NCBI GenBank assembly: GCA_964410485.1
Contig: CAYPHJ010000146.1
Span: forward strand, 1-8,970
Direction of reading: 5' to 3'
DNA: 8,970 nucleotides
Origin: CAYPHJ01 sp964410485
GTDB lineage: Bacteria; Desulfobacterota; Binatia; UBA9968
Shown: positions 7,239-8,970 of the stretch, in pieces
Layout: each line of letters starts with the position of its first letter
How positions within the stretch are numbered: the stretch's first letter is position 1
The notes under the pieces: model-generated
Told to the model about the DNA's origin: nothing
What the model saw: only the letters and a program-made list of their open reading frames with translations
The model's database searches: none
Translations under genes and position numbers: made by a program

Positions 7239-7334
7239 TACAGAAGAAATCGGCACTTCACAGTGGCGCTCCCTACCTGCTTATCCGTGTCAACATTAGA
7301 CCGATGTAGAAGAGCAGTTTAAGAGAGGTGTGCG

Positions 7335-8063
7335 ATGGCGTCAGCAAACTGGCGTGGCACAGTCGGCGTTGTGAAACCTACGTATGAATCAGGATCGCTC
7401 GTTGAGTTTATTCGCCTGCTTCCTGAGGGCGTTGGTGTGATACCAGTTTACGCAGGAATCACGGAACATACGGAGCGAGGCTATTTGACGGCCATGGAGA
7501 CCTATCACAAGTGTGTGGCGGAACTCGCCAGGATCGGTGTCGACCTCATGCACCCCGAAGGCGGCCCGCCATTCATGGTGCGCGGCTACCAAGGCGAGCA
7601 GGAGATCGTGCGAGACTGGGAAGCGAAGTATAAAATCCGCATTTTCACTTCCGGAATGACACAGGCCGCCGCGCTGCACGCTTTGGGGATAAGGAAATTT
7701 ATCGGTTGTACGTACTACCGAGACAACAACCTGAATAATATTTTCACGCGCTATTTCACTGCTGCGGGATTTGAGGTGTTGGCAATGGAAGGGATGGATA
7801 CATCACCGGCGGAGGCAAAAAATATTTCCAGTGAAGAAATCTACCATCACCTCAAGCGATCTTTTCTCAAGCATCCCGACGCTGAAGGTATTTATCTACT
7901 GGGCTCCGGCGCCTGGCGCGTGATTGACGTCATTCCCGCGGAGCAAGATCTTGGAGTGCCGGTGGTCCATCCCGTCGCCGCGCGAGTCTGGTACGTGCAG
8001 AAACAGCTTCACCTGCGGCAACCGCTTCGCGGCGCGGGTCGGCTATTAGCCGAATTGCCCTAG
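7335..8063 (+). CDS. Asp/Glu racemase-superfamily protein, arylmalonate decarboxylase/maleate isomerase-like
   Basis: This 242-residue cytosolic protein has the two-domain fold of arylmalonate decarboxylases and maleate cis-trans isomerases. Recognisable blocks are RGTVGVVKPTYESG near the start, GVDLMHPEGGPPFMVRG (68-84), FTSGMTQAAALHALGIRKF (104-122), GIYLLGSGAWRVIDVI (185-200) and LGVPVVHPVAARVW (206-219). Family enzymes use one or two Cys residues in the equivalents of the second and fourth blocks. Here those sites hold Gly or Ser, and the only cysteines are Cys60 and Cys125, so the reaction may differ from both named enzymes. The ATG at 7335 has AGAGGTG about 5 bases upstream. The gene is on the same strand as the cupredoxin, 96 bases downstream. 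Its TAG stop is the first triplet of a dispersed repeat, so the original C-terminus may have been slightly different, although RLLAELP is a natural-looking end. A role in metabolising a transported carboxylate is inference from context. Confidence 0.82.
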   Translation: MASANWRGTVGVVKPTYESGSLVEFIRLLPEGVGVIPVYAGITEHTERGYLTAMETYHKCVAELARIGVDLMHPEGGPPFMVRGYQGEQEIVRDWEAKYKIRIFTSGMTQAAALHALGIRKFIGCTYYRDNNLNNIFTRYFTAAGFEVLAMEGMDTSPAEAKNISSEEIYHHLKRSFLKHPDAEGIYLLGSGAWRVIDVIPAEQDLGVPVVHPVAARVWYVQKQLHLRQPLRGAGRLLAELP

Positions 8064-8197
8064 CAGGTTGCGAAAAAAGATTAGGAATGCTTCGACAGGC
8101 TCAGCATGAACGGAAAATCCCTACTCATTTCAAGTTCCTCTCCGTTCGCCCTGAGGTTCTCGAAGGGAGAACGGAGGGTTTTTCAGCAGACTGCTTA
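8061..8197. repeat. dispersed palindromic repeat element (RQAQHE/VRPE type), MITE-like
   Basis: The outer ends form an imperfect inverted repeat: TAGCAGGTTGCGAAAAA on the left (8061-8077) and TTTTTCAGCAGACTGCTTA on the right (8179-8197). Inside, 8090-8114 and 8141-8165 are inverted copies that match at 19 of 25 positions. The second copy itself folds with 8169-8175. Translated, the element gives the peptide pattern RQAQHERK...SVRPEVLEGRTEG, which I know as a frequent spurious ORF arising from intergenic repeats in many proteobacterial and related genomes. No transposase is present, and no target duplication could be recognised. The rest of the stretch from 8198 to 8402 is non-coding and holds only a weak promoter candidate. 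Confidence 0.7.
8141..8183 (+). terminator. hairpin plus T-run, probable intrinsic terminator of the racemase-like gene
   Basis: TCCGTTC (8141-8147) pairs with GAACGGA (8169-8175). After a single G/A mismatch, CCCT (8149-8152) pairs with AGGG (8164-8167). A GGG and five T residues follow immediately (8176-8183). The hairpin belongs to the dispersed repeat and would stop plus-strand transcription coming from the racemase-like gene. Confidence 0.55.
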
Positions 8198-8311
8198 TTG
8201 TTGCTTGCAAGTTGGCTTCGAGGCCAGCTCGATGATGTTCTAGAAGTATCGGTGACGACAACTCGGCGGCGGCAACAGCTCTGTTTAGGAAAATGGAAAA
8301 ACTGTTAGTTA

Positions 8312-8340
8312 TTGACGGTCTTCATTTTGCCCAATAAACA
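8312..8340 (+). promoter_or_regulatory. weak promoter candidate for the winged-helix gene
   Basis: TTGACG (8312-8317) is followed after 17 bases by TAAACA (8335-8340) in an A/T-rich stretch. The -35 is good, but the -10 matches poorly. It lies about 60 bases before the start codon at 8403 and downstream of the terminator-like hairpin, so an independent promoter is expected somewhere here. Confidence 0.3.
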
Positions 8341-8402
8341 GCTTGTTGTCACGGACCCGGCGAAATGATAGCAATAACCCCAACATGAAAGGAGAAAATG
8401 AT

Positions 8403-8759
8403 ATGGCGGCTGATTTGAGAATTGTCGTACGGAAAGCTTTAGCTGATCTGCGCAAAGATATTTCCAAGAAGAATTCCGAATTAACTTCTCTGCGAAGCCA
8501 GCTGGCAAGGTACCAGAGAGTGCAGGGCCTTCTTAACGGCCGACCAGGAGCCGTGACAGACAAATTAAACGGGCGAACCCGCCGTAAGCAAGTGGACTGG
8601 AGCTCAGTGCTCAAGCGGCTTCCCGCATCGTTCGATATTGGGAACGTCAATAACATAGCGAACTCAACGTCGCCAACTTATGCCTATCGAATACTGGGTA
8701 ACTGGATCAAGCGGCGCAAAATCAAAAGAGTCGAGCGCGGGCTGTACCAGAAACTGTAG
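8403..8759 (+). CDS. small coiled-coil and winged-helix-like protein of unknown function
   Basis: This is a 118-residue basic protein. Residues 1 to about 42 are predicted by eye to be a long amphipathic helix, likely a coiled coil (RIVVRKALADLRKDI, SELTSLRSQLARYQRV). A Gly/Arg-rich linker (GRPGAVTDKLNGRTRRKQ) leads to a C-terminal part (about 64-118) that reads like a winged helix: WSSVLKRLPASFDI, NVNNIANSTSPTYAYRILGN, then WIKRRKIKRVERGLYQKL with the strand-turn-strand wing at the end. The RRKIKRVERGLYQ ending resembles the small winged-helix domains found in AbiEi-type antitoxins and transcription factors, which suggests DNA binding. That comparison is inference. A longer frame starts at 8343, but the ATG at 8403 is preferred because AAAGGAG (8388-8394) lies 8 bases upstream. 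It stands alone between a dispersed repeat and a converging gene remnant, with no partner toxin visible. Confidence 0.7.
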   Translation: MAADLRIVVRKALADLRKDISKKNSELTSLRSQLARYQRVQGLLNGRPGAVTDKLNGRTRRKQVDWSSVLKRLPASFDIGNVNNIANSTSPTYAYRILGNWIKRRKIKRVERGLYQKL

Positions 8760-8817
8760 GCTGGCAATTTTACAAGCGCCTGAAAAAAAATCGAGAGTAA
8801 CACCAGTCCGAATGGCT

Positions 8818-8970
8818 TCAGAGCACAGAGCGAACAGAATCAGCCTGGGTTGCATCAATTCGAGTCGTGGACCCAGGGGGATGATGCCGTTCGGTCGGAT
8901 TAACGTTGTGGCTGCGGTCATAGCGTTGCTTGATGTGGTCTATGTTAACCGTCGCAGCAACCCCGGGCAT
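8818..8970 (-). pseudogene. C-terminal remnant of a glutathionyl-hydroquinone reductase (YqjG/ECM4-like), frameshifted
   Basis: Read from the right edge on the minus strand, the first frame gives PGVAATVNIDHIKQRYDRSH then NVNPT. This matches the conserved end of Xi-class glutathione transferases that reduce glutathionyl-hydroquinones (pattern PGI.ETVNFDHIK.HYY.SH..INPTGI). The next expected residues, GIIPLGPRLEL, appear only in another frame because four extra bases (8889-8892, reading GAAC on the minus strand) follow the NPT codons. The first frame stops at 8818-8820. The invariant-looking HYY is RYD here, which favours true decay over a sequencing slip. The N-terminal thioredoxin-like domain with its active Cys would lie outside the window. 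The remnant converges on the winged-helix gene, with about 58 bases between the two stops. Confidence 0.65.

Noticed and set aside
8087..8308. Plus-strand frame of 73 codons (MLRQAQHERK...VRPEVLEGR)
   Set aside because: It is the familiar spurious translation of a dispersed intergenic repeat. It has no ribosome site and covers the hairpin element.
8783..8790. Run of eight A (T on the minus strand) between the converging genes as a terminator
   Set aside because: No stable stem precedes it on either strand.
8664..8921. Minus-strand frame of 85 codons as a gene
   Set aside because: Only its first part (GIIPLGPRLEL) is meaningful, as the shifted continuation of the reductase remnant. The rest runs antisense into the winged-helix gene.
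8881..8970. Plus-strand frame starting ATGATGCCG and open to the right edge, with AGGGGG before it
   Set aside because: It is antisense to the clearly recognisable glutathionyl-hydroquinone reductase remnant, and the purine run directly abuts the ATG.

Overview
The window is a bacterial contig or scaffold of moderate to high GC. It holds a periplasmic solute-uptake locus, its apparent regulators, a small periplasmic redox pair and an enzyme gene, followed by accessory sequence with a dispersed repeat and a decaying gene. Bug-type TctC binding proteins, an NtrC-like sigma54 activator, multi-heme c cytochromes and the RQAQHE/VRPE-type repeat together point to a Gram-negative bacterium of proteobacterial or Desulfobacterota/Binatota-like affinity. 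That placement is inference, and the species cannot be read from this sequence. A run of 100 N (3956-4055) marks a scaffold join, so gene order across it is not assured.

Layout. 1-189: no convincing gene, but a 10-bp stem-loop (125-159) just beyond the end of tctC. 190-1239 (-): TctC/Bug substrate-binding protein. 1327-3375 (-): a single polypeptide joining TctA (large permease) and TctB (small permease). 3515-3898 (-): a small stand-alone receiver-fold protein that lacks the phospho-acceptor Asp. 3956-4055: assembly gap. 4057-4170 (+): tail of an unidentified reading frame running out of the gap. 4339-5694 (-): NtrC-type sigma54 activator with a degenerate receiver domain. 5859-6671 (-): exported di-heme cytochrome c. 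6843-7238 (+): membrane-anchored or exported cupredoxin-like protein, divergent from the cytochrome. 7335-8063 (+): Asp/Glu racemase-superfamily protein (arylmalonate decarboxylase/maleate isomerase-like) without the two usual catalytic cysteines. 8061-8197: a short palindromic dispersed repeat. 8403-8759 (+): a small coiled-coil plus winged-helix-like protein. 8818-8970 (-): frameshifted C-terminal remnant of a glutathionyl-hydroquinone reductase that enters from the right edge.

How the parts may work together. TctC would capture a carboxylate in the periplasm and deliver it to the fused TctAB channel. The sigma54 activator and the pseudo-receiver upstream on the same strand are plausible regulators, but no convincing -24/-12 promoter was found in the window. 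The cytochrome c and the cupredoxin are fired from a shared 171-bp divergent region that contains a 9-bp inverted repeat covering both -35 boxes, which suggests coordinated control of periplasmic electron transfer. The racemase-like protein could process a carboxylic acid, and such genes are often seen near Tct transporters, but its substrate and chemistry are unknown.
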